A stretch of DNA of 64,000 nt from Alphaproteobacteria bacterium. Lineage in GTDB: Bacteria > Pseudomonadota > Alphaproteobacteria > UBA2966 > CAIVPW01. The notes under the pieces were generated by a model that did not search any database, was not told where the DNA came from, and was given only the letters and a program-made list of their open reading frames with translations. This document shows positions 47,719 through 56,904 of the stretch, one piece after another. Made by a program: the position numbers and the translations under genes. Each line of letters starts with the position of its first letter. The first letter of the stretch is position 1. The stretch lies in NCBI GenBank assembly GCA_947481575.1, contig CANKGV010000009.1, positions 1-64,000 on the forward strand, written 5' to 3'.

Positions 47719-49176
47719 ATGAAAAAGTCACTTTACGGCACGACGGCACTGATTGCCGCCAGCATGCTGAGCGGCCAGGCAATGGCCGTCGGCACGCCGA
47801 TGACCTCCAGCAACTTCAACTTGACCCTCGGCGGTTTCGCCACGTTCAAGTTTGAATACCAGAGCCAGAACCCGGCTCAGAACGTCACGACCCTCGACGC
47901 CGATGGCACCAAGCAAGATGAGCCGCGCGCGTACAACCTCGAATTCGACGCCGAGTTGTACTTCCAGGGCGCCAACAAGCTCCCGAACGGTACCACGATG
48001 GGCTTCAAGTTCGAGCTCGAGACGGGTGGCGGCGAGCTGCTCAAGGCCGCTGGTAAGAAGGCCGATGGCACCGACGTCGCCGCGGGCTGCACCAGCTCGG
48101 GCACGTCTTCGGGCTCCACGACCTGCGGTAGCAACACCGCCGACCTGATCGACGACAACTACATCTACTTGGACGGCCGTTGGGGCAAGCTCACCATGGG
48201 CGGCACCCGCGACGTTCGCAACGAAGTGGGCATTGCCCGCACGTGGACTGGCCTGACCGCGGTTCAGATTGACACCGACGTCGTGAACGTCGCTGGCAAC
48301 AGCCGCATCACCAGCAGCTCGTTCACTTCGTGCATCGACCTGAACAGCGCTGTGAACAAGGTAATCTGGGAACTGCCGGCAATGGGCGGCCTGAAGCTGG
48401 CCCTGAACTGGTCCCCGGACGTGTCGCTGGAAAACTCCACCGGCGCCACCCAGAAGGACGACCAGGCAGCGGCCGGTGAATACTGGCACGTGAACGCCCT
48501 GTGGGCGGGCACGATCGGTGGCTTCGCCACCCGCTTCTCGGCTGGTTACTTGAACCAAAGCGCCGAAGACAACCGCACCAACTCCGACGCCCTGGCCCTG
48601 GAATTCTCCCCGGCCACGCGTTGGCGCATGGGCGCAGACGTGAAGACCGGCCCGATCACGATCGGTGGCTACTACACCCACTGGGTCCAGAACGGCCCGT
48701 CGGCTAGCCCGGAAGAAGTCGCGCTCCGCATGGGCCTCGGCGCCACCTACACGGTGGGCGTCTGGTCGTTCGGCGCCGGTTACGAAACCGCCACCCAGGA
48801 CGTTGCCAGCCGTATTGCCGGCGAGACCTTTGGCGACATCCTCGGCAAGGACAAGGGCACGCGTTGGGACATTGGCCTGACGTACTCTGGTCTCGGCGGC
48901 GGCAAGGTTGTCACCGCGGGCTACCGCGTTGACGACTACATGGCGGTTGCCGGCAACCTCCGTACTGCCACCGACCAGCAGTCGGACAACGAGTCCACCA
49001 ACAAGACGATCGGCGTGAAGCTCGATTGGACTGTCGGACCGGGCTTCGTTCAGACCTTCGCGTTCGAAAACTACCGCTACACGCACCACAGCGGCCTGAA
49101 CGTGGAAGACGCCACGGGCACGCCGGTCACCAAGACGAACAACGCGCTCTCGCTCCAGACGGCGCTGACGTTCTAA
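47719..49176 (+). CDS. Outer-membrane porin
   Basis: 485 residues. Signal peptide MKKSLYGTTALIAASMLSGQAMA with cleavage after AMA. The mature protein shows alternating amphipathic beta strands: FNLTLGGFATFKFEYQ at the start, INDN-type turns, and GRWGKLTMGGTRDVRNE, a hallmark of Gram-negative porins (PF13609-like). It ends with an aromatic C-terminal strand ...LSLQTALTF whose last Phe is the BAM recognition signal. Two Cys in an extracellular-type loop (CTSSGTSSGSTTC) probably form a disulfide. Codon use (GAC, AAC, GCC, CCG) looks strongly biased, as expected for an abundant protein. Confidence 0.92.
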   Translation: MKKSLYGTTALIAASMLSGQAMAVGTPMTSSNFNLTLGGFATFKFEYQSQNPAQNVTTLDADGTKQDEPRAYNLEFDAELYFQGANKLPNGTTMGFKFELETGGGELLKAAGKKADGTDVAAGCTSSGTSSGSTTCGSNTADLIDDNYIYLDGRWGKLTMGGTRDVRNEVGIARTWTGLTAVQIDTDVVNVAGNSRITSSSFTSCIDLNSAVNKVIWELPAMGGLKLALNWSPDVSLENSTGATQKDDQAAAGEYWHVNALWAGTIGGFATRFSAGYLNQSAEDNRTNSDALALEFSPATRWRMGADVKTGPITIGGYYTHWVQNGPSASPEEVALRMGLGATYTVGVWSFGAGYETATQDVASRIAGETFGDILGKDKGTRWDIGLTYSGLGGGKVVTAGYRVDDYMAVAGNLRTATDQQSDNESTNKTIGVKLDWTVGPGFVQTFAFENYRYTHHSGLNVEDATGTPVTKTNNALSLQTALTF

Positions 49177-49207
49177 TTGTGACTGCGAATACAGTAGCTT
49201 AGCGTAG

Positions 49208-49233
49208 TGGGGGCGGCCCTTGGGCCGCCCCCA
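49208..49233 (+). terminator. Strong hairpin after porin
   Basis: A 12-base inverted repeat TGGGGGCGGCCC / GGGCCGCCCCCA separated by TT, 31 bp after the porin stop. It is followed only by TTCGTCT, so the U-tract is poor. It probably acts as a terminator or 3' stabilising hairpin for the porin mRNA. Confidence 0.6.
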
Positions 49234-49360
49234 TTCGTCTCTGCCGAATGGTAGTGCGGCCTTCGGACTGCGTGGCCGCCGGACCCGAGCCCTTTTTCCG
49301 GCCTGAATTGTGACCTCGGTCGTTGCCCGGACGCGAACCGTGACCAATAGTCCACCCATC

Positions 49361-50248
49361 ATGCGGATCCCGGCCACCCACACCTCGCCTCTGCGGCGCG
49401 CGGCGCGTACTTTGGCGGTGACGCTGCCACTGGTGGCGCTCGGCGCAGGCGCGGTCGTGGCCCAAGGCCTGGGCGATCCGGCGGGTGCGCCACGGGTCAG
49501 CCTCGGCGTCACCGGATTCAACGCGTTCCGGTTTGAGTTTCTTGGCGGTGGGCAAGCCCAGCCATCCCTTCCCGTGGCGGCGCCGGCGGATGCCGGCCGC
49601 GCCCTCGGCACCTTGCTCAGTCCGCAATTCATGCCGGCTGCGCCCGCCCCTGTGGCGGCCCCGGCCGCGCGCGTCGACTGGAACTGGAATCTCGGCGCCA
49701 CGGTAGCCGATGCTGCGGTCCAGCCGAACCTCGAACAAACTTGGCAGCAGCCGCGCGAGCGCGGTGCGGCGGCCTCGTTCACCTCCAACGGCGCCACCGT
49801 CGGCGGTCACTGGCGCACCTCAACCCTGCGCGCCAGCGAAGCCGGTCCGGCCGGCCGGCTTACCTTCCTTGGCGTCGGCGCGGCCTATGATGCGGGCGCC
49901 CTGGAATTTGGCGCGACCTGGGACCGCGTCGTGACCGAACAGCTGCGCTCCGCGTGGGGTGGTGGCCCCCTCGAGCTCGGCACCCGCTGGAACCTAGGCG
50001 TGAACTACGACGTCACGGCCGACAAACGTCTGACCGTCGACTACGCCCAGGCGCATCTGCGCGATCCGGGCGATGCGGCGACGGACAAGGAAGCCAAGTC
50101 GCTCGACGCACGCCTGCTGTGGAAGCTGAACGCCGGGCTGCAGATGAACTTCGGGTACCAGAATTACCGGTACACGCAGAACGGCAAGCAGACCGATCAG
50201 CAGAAGACCGCCAACACGCTGCAGGTTCAGACCCGCGTGAACTTCTAG
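49361..50248 (+). CDS. Short porin-like outer-membrane barrel protein
   Basis: 295 residues from ATG 49361. Signal peptide with core TLAVTLPLVALGAGAVVAQG. An N-terminal Ala/Pro-rich region (to about residue 110) precedes amphipathic strands ending MNFGYQNYRYTQNGKQ...NTLQVQTRVNF. The end shares N-Y-R-Y-T and the terminal aromatic strand with the porin upstream, so the two are related over the C-terminal third. It is much shorter than a 16-strand porin; an 8-10-strand barrel or degraded copy is possible. Stops of this gene and the convergent ThiE-like gene share CTAG. Confidence 0.75.
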   Translation: MRIPATHTSPLRRAARTLAVTLPLVALGAGAVVAQGLGDPAGAPRVSLGVTGFNAFRFEFLGGGQAQPSLPVAAPADAGRALGTLLSPQFMPAAPAPVAAPAARVDWNWNLGATVADAAVQPNLEQTWQQPRERGAAASFTSNGATVGGHWRTSTLRASEAGPAGRLTFLGVGAAYDAGALEFGATWDRVVTEQLRSAWGGGPLELGTRWNLGVNYDVTADKRLTVDYAQAHLRDPGDAATDKEAKSLDARLLWKLNAGLQMNFGYQNYRYTQNGKQTDQQKTANTLQVQTRVNF

Positions 50249-50907
50249 CGGCGCCCCGCTCCGGGCCGCGGCGCCAACGCACCGACTGCTGCAATTCCCG
50301 CGGCGCCCGATCCGGTCAGCCGCAACGCATTGGCGGCGGTAATTCCCCCCAAGGCAAACACCGGTACCGCGCTCGCCGCCACCAGTCGCGCGAACCGCGC
50401 CACCCCCATTGCCCGCACCCCCGGATGACTGGCCGTGGCGAACACCGGCGACAGCAGGACCGCGTCCGCGCCACCGGCAACGGCCGCGCGGACTGCAGCG
50501 AGCGAATGCGCGGCGACTGTAGTAAACAGGCCGGGCGCCACAATGAACGGAGTGCCTTCGGGATAGTGAACGCCCGCGGCGCCAACCGCCCTCGCGAGCC
50601 CGGCGTCGCCGGCAACGATCAGCGTTAGGTTGCGAGCCCGGCATGCCGCCGCCAACGCGTGCGCTAGGCGCGTGCGGCCGGTGTGGCGGTAGTGGCGCAA
50701 TAGCACCGCCGTGCGTGGCGGCAACAATGCGGTTGCCGCCACCGGGTCGGCCATGCGCTCGGCGTCGGACACCGCGATCAGCGCGGGCAACACCATGCCG
50801 TTGGCGGCGCGCGGATTTCCCGCCGCGCGCCGCAGCGCGCGCGCCATCGCCGCAAGGGCGCGGACCGGCTCCGGCGGATTCAGATCCCTATCCACGACGC
50901 CGATCAT
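50245..50907 (-). CDS. Thiamine-phosphate synthase-like protein (ThiE/TenI family)
   Basis: 220 residues, a TIM-barrel of the ThiE/TenI group. Phosphate-binding and catalytic segments are VLLSPVFATASHPGVRAMG and VPVFALGGITAANALRL. The N-terminus (ALIAVSDAERMADP) matches, but the pyrophosphate-binding residues (Q-x-R-x-K in ThiE) are not clear: here it is LLRHYRHTGRTRL. That suggests either a divergent ThiE or a TenI-type protein, which is common in alphaproteobacteria. It diverges from the yggS gene across 42 bp. Confidence 0.8.
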   Translation of the reverse strand: MIGVVDRDLNPPEPVRALAAMARALRRAAGNPRAANGMVLPALIAVSDAERMADPVAATALLPPRTAVLLRHYRHTGRTRLAHALAAACRARNLTLIVAGDAGLARAVGAAGVHYPEGTPFIVAPGLFTTVAAHSLAAVRAAVAGGADAVLLSPVFATASHPGVRAMGVARFARLVAASAVPVFALGGITAANALRLTGSGAAGIAAVGALAPRPGAGRR

Positions 50908-50949
50908 AGTGCGCTTTGCCGCGCCGTTCGGCCTTGGTAGGGTCCGGCC

Positions 50950-51633
50950 ATGCCCGACCCAGTGACCGATACCAGCGGCGTCGCCGCGCGCCTCACGGAT
51001 GTGCGCGCGCGGATCGCCGCGGCCGAACGCGCGGCACAGCGTCCGGCGGGCTCAGTCCAGCTGGTGGCGGTGTCCAAAACCTTCGGCGACGACCGCATCG
51101 TGCCGGCGCTGGAGGCCGGCCAACGCATCTTTGGCGAAAATCGCGTGCAGGAGGCCGAGCGCAAATGGCCGCCGTTGCGCGAGCGCTTTCCCGGCGTCGT
51201 GGTGCACCTGATCGGGCCGCTGCAGACCAACAAGGTGCGCGACGCGCTGGCGGCCTTCGATGTCATCGAAACCCTTGACCGGCCCAAGCTCGCCCACGCG
51301 CTGGCCGACGCAATGAGCAGCAGTGGACGCCGCCTGCCGTGCTTTCTTGAGGTCAATCTAGCCGAAGAGCCGCAGAAGGCAGGCGTGGCGCCCGCAGCGT
51401 TGCCGGAGTTCGTCGCCCTATGCCGGGACGAATTGCAGCTGCCGGTGGTCGGCCTGATGTGCATTCCACCGGCGGAGCAGGAACCCGCGCCCTATTTCGC
51501 CCTGCTGGCCAAGCTCGCCCGGCGCCACGGCCTCGCCCAAGTCAGCATGGGCATGAGTGCCGATTTCGAAACGGCTGTTACATTCGGCGCCACAGCGGTC
51601 CGAGTCGGTACGGCGATCTTCGGTGCGCGCTGA
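50950..51633 (+). CDS. YggS-family pyridoxal-phosphate homeostasis protein
   Basis: A PLP-binding TIM-barrel protein of 227 residues that buffers cellular PLP. The PLP Lys lies in VQLVAVSKTFGDD; FGENRVQEAERKW, HLIGPLQTNKVRDAL and LAQVSMGMSADFETAVTFGATAVRVGTAIFG are all diagnostic. The ATG at 50950 precedes PDPVTDTSGVAARL. The response-regulator gene follows after 96 bp. Confidence 0.96.
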   Translation: MPDPVTDTSGVAARLTDVRARIAAAERAAQRPAGSVQLVAVSKTFGDDRIVPALEAGQRIFGENRVQEAERKWPPLRERFPGVVVHLIGPLQTNKVRDALAAFDVIETLDRPKLAHALADAMSSSGRRLPCFLEVNLAEEPQKAGVAPAALPEFVALCRDELQLPVVGLMCIPPAEQEPAPYFALLAKLARRHGLAQVSMGMSADFETAVTFGATAVRVGTAIFGAR

Positions 51634-51729
51634 CCCGTGCGGCCCAAGAGCAACCCGGCATCGGTTGTGTAGCCGTTGATTCTGTAGCATTCTCCGGCGT
51701 CCTCAGGGGGACCTCCCGGAGTCGTTCCC

Positions 51730-52419
51730 GTGGCTTCAGCCAAAACCATTCTGTTGGTCGACGACGATCCCGCGCTGCGCGATGCCCTGCGCGAGCAACT
51801 GGATCTGCATGAAGAATTCGCCACCGACGAGGCCGACACCGGGTCACGCGGTTTGGAGATGGCCAAGGCCAATTCCTACGACGCGATCCTGCTCGACGTC
51901 GGCCTGCCCGATCTGGACGGCCGCGAAGTGTGCCGTCTTATGCGGAAGGCGGGCGTCAAGGCGCCGGTGATCATGCTCACCGGCCAGGACAGCGACGCCG
52001 ACACCATCCTTGGCCTGGAAGCGGGCGCCAACGACTACATTACCAAGCCGTTCCGGCTCGGCGTCCTGGTGGCGCGCCTGCGCGCCCAGTTGCGGCAGCA
52101 CGAGCAAAGCGAAGACGCGGTGTTCGCGATCGGCCGCTACACATTCCGCCCCAGCGCCAAGCTGCTGGTGGATTCGGCCAGCGGCGAGAAGGTGCGGCTC
52201 ACCGAAAAGGAAACCGCGATTCTCAAGTATCTGTACCGCGCCGGGGCCCGCACGGTGAATCGCGAAACCCTGCTGTCGGAAGTGTGGGGCTATAACTCTG
52301 GCGTCACGACGCACACGCTGGAGACACACGTGTACCGGTTGCGCCAGAAGATGGAACGCGATCCGTCGACTGCCTCAATCTTGGTTACCGAGCCGGGCGG
52401 TTATCGCCTGGTACCCTAA
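51730..52419 (+). CDS. OmpR/PhoB-family response regulator (orphan)
   Basis: 229 residues, GTG start. Receiver domain with acidic pair VDDDP, phospho-acceptor Asp in AILLDVGLPDLDG near residue 55, Thr in VIMLTGQDSD and Lys in DYITKPF. A winged-helix DNA-binding domain follows: KVRLTEKETAILKYLYRAGARTVNRETLLSEVWGYNSGVTTHTLETHVYRLRQKM. No histidine kinase lies nearby, so the partner is unknown. It is followed by an MBL hydrolase after 123 bp. Confidence 0.95.
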   Translation: MASAKTILLVDDDPALRDALREQLDLHEEFATDEADTGSRGLEMAKANSYDAILLDVGLPDLDGREVCRLMRKAGVKAPVIMLTGQDSDADTILGLEAGANDYITKPFRLGVLVARLRAQLRQHEQSEDAVFAIGRYTFRPSAKLLVDSASGEKVRLTEKETAILKYLYRAGARTVNRETLLSEVWGYNSGVTTHTLETHVYRLRQKMERDPSTASILVTEPGGYRLVP

Positions 52420-52542
52420 TTCCCCGCCAACCCCTGTGCCGGCCTGCCGTTTGTGCAATGGAAGCTTTGCGTTCCGTGCGCGGTTGGGCACAATGACAGG
52501 TGTTGGTAAGGTGCATTTCCACCCAATTCGAACGTGGCCTGA

Positions 52543-53370
52543 GTGAGCGATTTTTCGGTGCGGTTCTGGGGCGTGCGCGGCAGCATCGCTTGCCCTAGCG
52601 CCAAGACTCAACGGTACGGCGGCAATACCTCGTCACTGGAAGTCCGGTGCGGCGACCACACGCTTCTGTTCGATGCCGGCACCGGCATCCGGTACCTCGG
52701 CAACGAGATGGTGAAAAAGGGCCCGGTGGACGTCGACATCTACCTGACCCACACGCACTTCGATCATGTGTGCGGCCTGCCGTTCTTCGTGCCGCTGTTC
52801 ATCAAGAACACCAACATCCGCATCTGGGCCGGCCACCTGATTGAGCGCAACTACACGATCAAACACGTCATTTCCGAGATGATGTTCTCGCCGCTCTTCC
52901 CGGTGCCGCCGGAAATCTTCGCCGCGAACGTCGAGTATCTCGACTTCCACGCCGGCGAAACGATGACGCCGAAGCCGGGTGTCACATTGCGCACCGCGCG
53001 CCTCAATCACCCGGACCGCGCCACCGGCTACCGCGTCGATTTCGAAGGCCACTCGATCTGCTACCTGACCGACACCCAGCACGTACCGGGCAAGCCCGAT
53101 CAGAACATCCTCGCCCTGATCGCCGGCGCCGACATCGTGATCTACGATTCCACCTACACCGACGAAGAGTTCGTCAAACGCGCCGACTGGGGTCACTCCA
53201 CGTGGCAGGAAGGCGTGCGCCTGTGCGACGCCGCCGGAGTGAAGACGTTCGTGGTGTTTCACCACGACCCCGACCATGACGACGATTTCATGGACCGCAT
53301 CGAAAAGGACGTGCTGGCCAAGCGGCCCGGCTCCATCGTCGCGCGCGAAGGCATGATCCTGACGCCGTAG
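52543..53370 (+). CDS. MBL-fold metallo-hydrolase
   Basis: 275 residues, GTG start. Metal-binding motif YLTHTHFDHVCGLPFF (H-x-H-x-D-H), followed by HPDRATGYRVDFEGHSICYLTDTQH and a final TFVVFHHDPDHDDD. It belongs to the PhnP/RNase Z-like branch with the start VRFWGVRGSIACPS. The substrate is not predictable; a phosphodiesterase is possible. Encoded after the orphan response regulator. Confidence 0.92.
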   Translation: MSDFSVRFWGVRGSIACPSAKTQRYGGNTSSLEVRCGDHTLLFDAGTGIRYLGNEMVKKGPVDVDIYLTHTHFDHVCGLPFFVPLFIKNTNIRIWAGHLIERNYTIKHVISEMMFSPLFPVPPEIFAANVEYLDFHAGETMTPKPGVTLRTARLNHPDRATGYRVDFEGHSICYLTDTQHVPGKPDQNILALIAGADIVIYDSTYTDEEFVKRADWGHSTWQEGVRLCDAAGVKTFVVFHHDPDHDDDFMDRIEKDVLAKRPGSIVAREGMILTP

Positions 53371-53410
53371 GGCTGCCGTGCGCGCACTTGCCCCCCCCGC
53401 CGAACGCACC

Positions 53411-53416
53411 TATACA
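53411..53416 (+). promoter_or_regulatory. purH promoter -10 element
   Basis: TATACA at 53411-53416. Transcription would then begin near 53423, exactly at the 5' strand of the riboswitch P1 helix. A GC-rich TTGCCC lies 19 bases upstream as a poor -35. Confidence 0.55.
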
Positions 53417-53420
53417 ACGC

Positions 53421-53536
53421 GGGCCCGCGTGACTGGCGAGATCGGATGGGAAACCATCGGGGAGCGCGGGCATCGTCAGCCGTTCGCCTGGGCACTAAGG
53501 GTTCGCCCTTAGTTCAACGCTCCTGCAAAGGAAGCC
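53421..53536 (+). promoter_or_regulatory. ZTP (pfl) riboswitch controlling purH
   Basis: Senses ZMP/ZTP, the AICAR nucleotides that build up when folate is short. All elements of the motif are present. P1 is GCCCGCG / CGCGGGC (53423-53429 with 53465-53471), containing the conserved CGTGACTGGCGA. The P2 hairpin is GATGG-GAAA-CCATC, then CGGGGAGCG. The 3' part is GTTCGCCTGGGC, and its TCGCC (53484-53488) is perfectly complementary to GGCGA (53435-53439), the pseudoknot. An 8-bp hairpin with TTCG loop follows (53494-53513). A TCCT-GCAA-AGGA hairpin (53521-53532) covers the purH ribosome site, so control is probably translational. Confidence 0.92.
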
Positions 53537-53540
53537 GCCC

Positions 53541-55118
53541 GTGGCCAACACCCCCATCCGCCGTGCACTGATTTCGGTATTCGACAAGACCGGCCTGACC
53601 GAGTTCGCGCGGTATTTGTCGGCCCACGGTGTCGAGATTCTTTCGACCGGCGGATCGGCCAAGGCACTCGCCGCTGCCGGCGTGCCTGTGCGCGAAGTCG
53701 CCGACTACACCGGCTTCCCGGAAATGCTCGGCGGCCGTGTCAAAACCCTGCACCCGAAAGTGCACGGCGGCATCCTGGCGATCCGCGGCGAACCCGACCA
53801 CGACCGCGCCGTAAAGGAACACGGCATCGGTCTTATCGATCTCGTGGCGGTCAGCCTGTACCCGTTCGAACAAACCGTCGCCAAGGGCGCGCCGTTCGAA
53901 GAGTGCATCGAGCAAATCGACATTGGCGGTCCGGCGATGATCCGCTCCAGCGCGAAGAATCACGCCGACGTCACCGTGATCACCGACGCCGCTGACTACG
54001 GCGAAGTCATCAAGGAGATGGAGGTCAACGGTGGCGGCACCACGCCCGCGCTGCGCCGCCGTCTCGCCGCCAAAGCGTTCGCTCGCACTGCCGCGTACGA
54101 TGCGGCAATCGCGGCCTGGTTCGCGAACCAGATCGGCGAGACTTGGCCGGAGCGCCTCACGCTGTCCGGCACGCGCGTGCAAACGCTGCGCTACGGCGAA
54201 AATCCGCACCAAAGCGGCGCGATCTACCGCACCGGCGAGGTCCGCCCCGGTGTCGCGAGTGCGCGCCAAGTGCAGGGCAAAGAGCTCAGCTACAACAACC
54301 TCGCCGACGCCGACGCCGCCTTCGAAGCGGTCGCCGAGTTCAAGGAGCCGGCCATCGTCATCGTCAAGCACGCCAACCCGTGTGGAGTCGCGACCGCCGG
54401 CACCCTGGCCGATGCCTATACGCGCGCCCTGGCGTGCGATCCGGTGAGCGCCTACGGAGGGATCGTCGCCGCCAACCGCAAGCTCGACCGCGCCGCTGCC
54501 GAAGCGATCGCCAAGATCTTCACCGAAGTCGTGATCGTGCCGGAGGCGGATCCCGACGCGCTTGCGGTGTTTGCCGCCAAGAAGAATCTGCGTGTGCTGG
54601 TTGCCGGCGGCGTGCCCGATGCCGCGGCCGCGGGGCTCACCGCCCGCACCCTGTCGGGCGGACTGCTGGTGCAGACCCGCGACAATGGCCAGCCCGACCG
54701 CACCGAATGGAAAGTCGCCACCAAGCGCGCACCGACGGAAGCGGAGCGGCGCGACCTGCTGTTCGCCATGCGCGTGTGCAAACACGTCAAATCCAACGCC
54801 ATCGTATTTGCCAAGGGCGGCGCCACGACCGGTATCGGCGCCGGCCAGATGAGCCGCGTCGACGCCGTGCGCATCGCCCGCATCAAGGCCGATGACGTCG
54901 CGGGCGCCGCAGGCGCCGCAACGTCGGCGATCGTCGGCTCCGTCGTTGCGTCCGATGCGTTCTTCCCGTTCGCCGACGGGTTGATCGCCGCAGCCGAAGC
55001 CGGTGCCACCGCGGTGATTCAACCCGGCGGTTCCACCCGCGACGAAGAAGTGATCGCTGCCGCAGACGAGCGCGGCCTGGCCATGGTGTTTACTGGCCAG
55101 CGCCACTTCCGGCACTAG
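53541..55118 (+). CDS. purH: Bifunctional AICAR transformylase / IMP cyclohydrolase PurH
   Basis: Last two steps of IMP synthesis. 525 residues. The N-terminal MGS-like cyclohydrolase domain starts [19 protein letters not shown] with [10 protein letters not shown] and [15 protein letters not shown]. The C-terminal transformylase has [12 protein letters not shown] with the catalytic Lys/His, and ends [37 protein letters not shown] start with AAGGAAG 6 bp upstream, the sequence masked by the riboswitch. AICAR is the substrate and ZMP the riboswitch ligand, so the control fits the enzyme. Confidence 0.98.
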   Translation: MANTPIRRALISVFDKTGLTEFARYLSAHGVEILSTGGSAKALAAAGVPVREVADYTGFPEMLGGRVKTLHPKVHGGILAIRGEPDHDRAVKEHGIGLIDLVAVSLYPFEQTVAKGAPFEECIEQIDIGGPAMIRSSAKNHADVTVITDAADYGEVIKEMEVNGGGTTPALRRRLAAKAFARTAAYDAAIAAWFANQIGETWPERLTLSGTRVQTLRYGENPHQSGAIYRTGEVRPGVASARQVQGKELSYNNLADADAAFEAVAEFKEPAIVIVKHANPCGVATAGTLADAYTRALACDPVSAYGGIVAANRKLDRAAAEAIAKIFTEVVIVPEADPDALAVFAAKKNLRVLVAGGVPDAAAAGLTARTLSGGLLVQTRDNGQPDRTEWKVATKRAPTEAERRDLLFAMRVCKHVKSNAIVFAKGGATTGIGAGQMSRVDAVRIARIKADDVAGAAGAATSAIVGSVVASDAFFPFADGLIAAAEAGATAVIQPGGSTRDEEVIAAADERGLAMVFTGQRHFRH

Positions 55119-55127
55119 ATCGGCACC

Positions 55128-55469
55128 ATGACCTTCGACGATGTCCGCGCGCTCGCACTGCAGTGGCCCGGTGTCGAAGACGCCGAGTCCTACAGCACAC
55201 CCGCGCTCAAAGTCGGCGGCAAGCTGCTCGCGCGGCTGAAGGAAGACGGCGACACGATGGTGTTGCTGGGGGTGGACTTCAACGAGCGCGAGATGCTGAT
55301 GGCATCGGACCCCGACGTGTACTTCATCACCGAGCACTACGCCGGCTATCCGGACGTGCTGGTGTGGCTGCCGTCGGCCAAGAAGCAGCATGTGGAATCC
55401 TTGCTGCTCCGCCGCTGGCGCGCCGTTGCGCCCAAAGGTTTGGTGCAGCAGTTCGACGCCCGCAGCTAG
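55128..55469 (+). CDS. MmcQ/YjbR-family protein
   Basis: 113 residues. The MmcQ/YjbR fold: MTFDDVRALALQWPGVEDAES, then KVGGKLLARLKEDGDTMVLLGVDFNEREML and the C-terminal LLLRRWRAVAPKGL. Family members are small, possibly DNA-binding, and poorly understood. It lies 9 bp after purH. Its stop overlaps that of the convergent MFS gene (CTAG). Confidence 0.9.
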   Translation: MTFDDVRALALQWPGVEDAESYSTPALKVGGKLLARLKEDGDTMVLLGVDFNEREMLMASDPDVYFITEHYAGYPDVLVWLPSAKKQHVESLLLRRWRAVAPKGLVQQFDARS

Positions 55470-56746
55470 CCGCGCGCCGGTTCCTTCACCGTGCCCAGCA
55501 GGGCGCCGCCGACCGCAAAGAACGCCAACAGCACCGATAGGCCCCAGCGCTGACTGCCGGTGGCAGCCGTGACTGCGGCGACCAGCGCCGGCCCCATGAA
55601 CGCGGTGACTTTGCCGGCCAGCGCATAGAGCCCGAAGAATTCCGTGCGCAGGTCCGGGGGCGCGATGCGCGACATCAACGAGCGGCTGGCCGCCTGCACC
55701 GGGCCGACAAAGATGCCCAAGCACCCGCCGTACGCCCAGAACATCGCGGTGGAGTGCGTGGTGACCGCGCCGGCGGCGGTCACGAACAATCCCACAAGCG
55801 CAACCAGGATGGCGCGCTTGGGTCCAACCCAATCGTCGATCCAGCCGAACGCGGCGGCGCCGATGCCGGCGGTGACATTAAGCAGGATGCCGAACTCCAG
55901 CACTTGGGTCAGCGTCATGCCGAACGCGCCTGCGGCGAATATGCCGCCGAAGATGAACACGGTCACCAGTCCGTCGTTGTAGATCATGTTGGCGATCAGG
56001 AACCGCACCAGGTTGCCGTGCTGCCGCACCTTGGCCAACGTCGCGCCAAGGGTACGTAGTCCGGACACCCACTGCTGGGTGCCGGTCGTCTTCCGGTCGC
56101 GGTCGGGAGTGAACAGGAACAGCGGCAGTGCAAACACGACTAGCCACACGGCGGTGAGCGGCCCGACGATGCGGATGTGTTCAAAGGTCGTGGCGTCCAG
56201 CCCAAACCATGGCGGCTGCGCCAGCACGAAGGCGACCAAGGCGATCACCATCGACACGATGCCGCCGGCATAGCCCAAACCCCACGCCCAGCCCGACCAC
56301 CGTCCAATGCGGGTGGGCGGCACCAGGTCGGGCAGCATAGCGTTGTAGAACACCGCGCCGAACTCGATGCCCAAATTGGCGATCGCGTACCACGCCATTG
56401 CCCACAGGGCGAACGCTGGCGCGGCTTCCGCGCCCCACAACAGCGCCGAGCCGATTGCGGCGATTGCGGTGAAGGCCGCCAACCACGGCTTGCGCGGACC
56501 GCCGGCGTCGGCAACCGCACCCAGGATCGGCGCCAGAATGGCTACCGCTAGGCCGCTGATGCTGGCGGCGGTGCCCCACAACTGCTGGCCGTGCACTTCG
56601 TCGCCCACCACGGCGCGGGCGAAGTAGGCGGCAAACACAAAGGTGACGATGAGGGTGGCAAACGCGGAGTTCGCCCAGTCATAGAACGCCCATGCGATGC
56701 GTCCGCGAGTCGCGCCGCGCGCTCCTGCTGCTTCCAGTGTGGTCAC
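55466..56746 (-). CDS. UMF1-family MFS transporter (Atg22-like)
   Basis: 426 residues, about 12 membrane helices. N-terminal WAFYDWANSAFATLIVTFVFAAYF is the UMF1/Atg22 signature; GAVADAGGPRKPWLA is the loop 2-3 motif, and FWAYGGCLGIFVGPVQAASRSLMSRIAPPDLRTEFFGLYAL is equally diagnostic. Substrate unknown; fungal Atg22 exports amino acids. I choose the GTG at 56746, with GGGGGA upstream; the frame runs on to 57289 through unconserved, low-quality sequence. Confidence 0.92.
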   Translation of the reverse strand: MTTLEAAGARGATRGRIAWAFYDWANSAFATLIVTFVFAAYFARAVVGDEVHGQQLWGTAASISGLAVAILAPILGAVADAGGPRKPWLAAFTAIAAIGSALLWGAEAAPAFALWAMAWYAIANLGIEFGAVFYNAMLPDLVPPTRIGRWSGWAWGLGYAGGIVSMVIALVAFVLAQPPWFGLDATTFEHIRIVGPLTAVWLVVFALPLFLFTPDRDRKTTGTQQWVSGLRTLGATLAKVRQHGNLVRFLIANMIYNDGLVTVFIFGGIFAAGAFGMTLTQVLEFGILLNVTAGIGAAAFGWIDDWVGPKRAILVALVGLFVTAAGAVTTHSTAMFWAYGGCLGIFVGPVQAASRSLMSRIAPPDLRTEFFGLYALAGKVTAFMGPALVAAVTAATGSQRWGLSVLLAFFAVGGALLGTVKEPARG

Positions 56747-56827
56747 GTCATTCCCCCGTGTCGCGGACGCCGCCCTGGGCAGTCTAGCGCGGGGGCGCGG
56801 GCAGCGGAGCGGGGGGCCGAAATAATG

Positions 56828-56859
56828 GCCCGGCCGGAGTGGGAGGACTCCGGCCGGGC
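56828..56859 (-). terminator. Hairpin downstream of the small membrane protein gene
   Basis: A perfect 12-bp stem GCCCGGCCGGAG / CTCCGGCCGGGC with an 8-base loop, between the 44-residue membrane protein and the MFS gene. On the minus strand it is followed by GGCCATTATTTC, a modest T-rich tail, so it could end the small gene's transcript. Confidence 0.5.
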
Positions 56860-56904
56860 AGGAAGCGCGGGCCGGGGAGGGCAGCCGCGCTTCGGGGACC
56901 TGTT

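Noticed and set aside
47728..49797. 689-codon minus-strand ORF opposite the porin
   Set aside because: Antisense shadow of a strongly codon-biased porin; the plus strand has signal peptide, barrel strands and terminal Phe.
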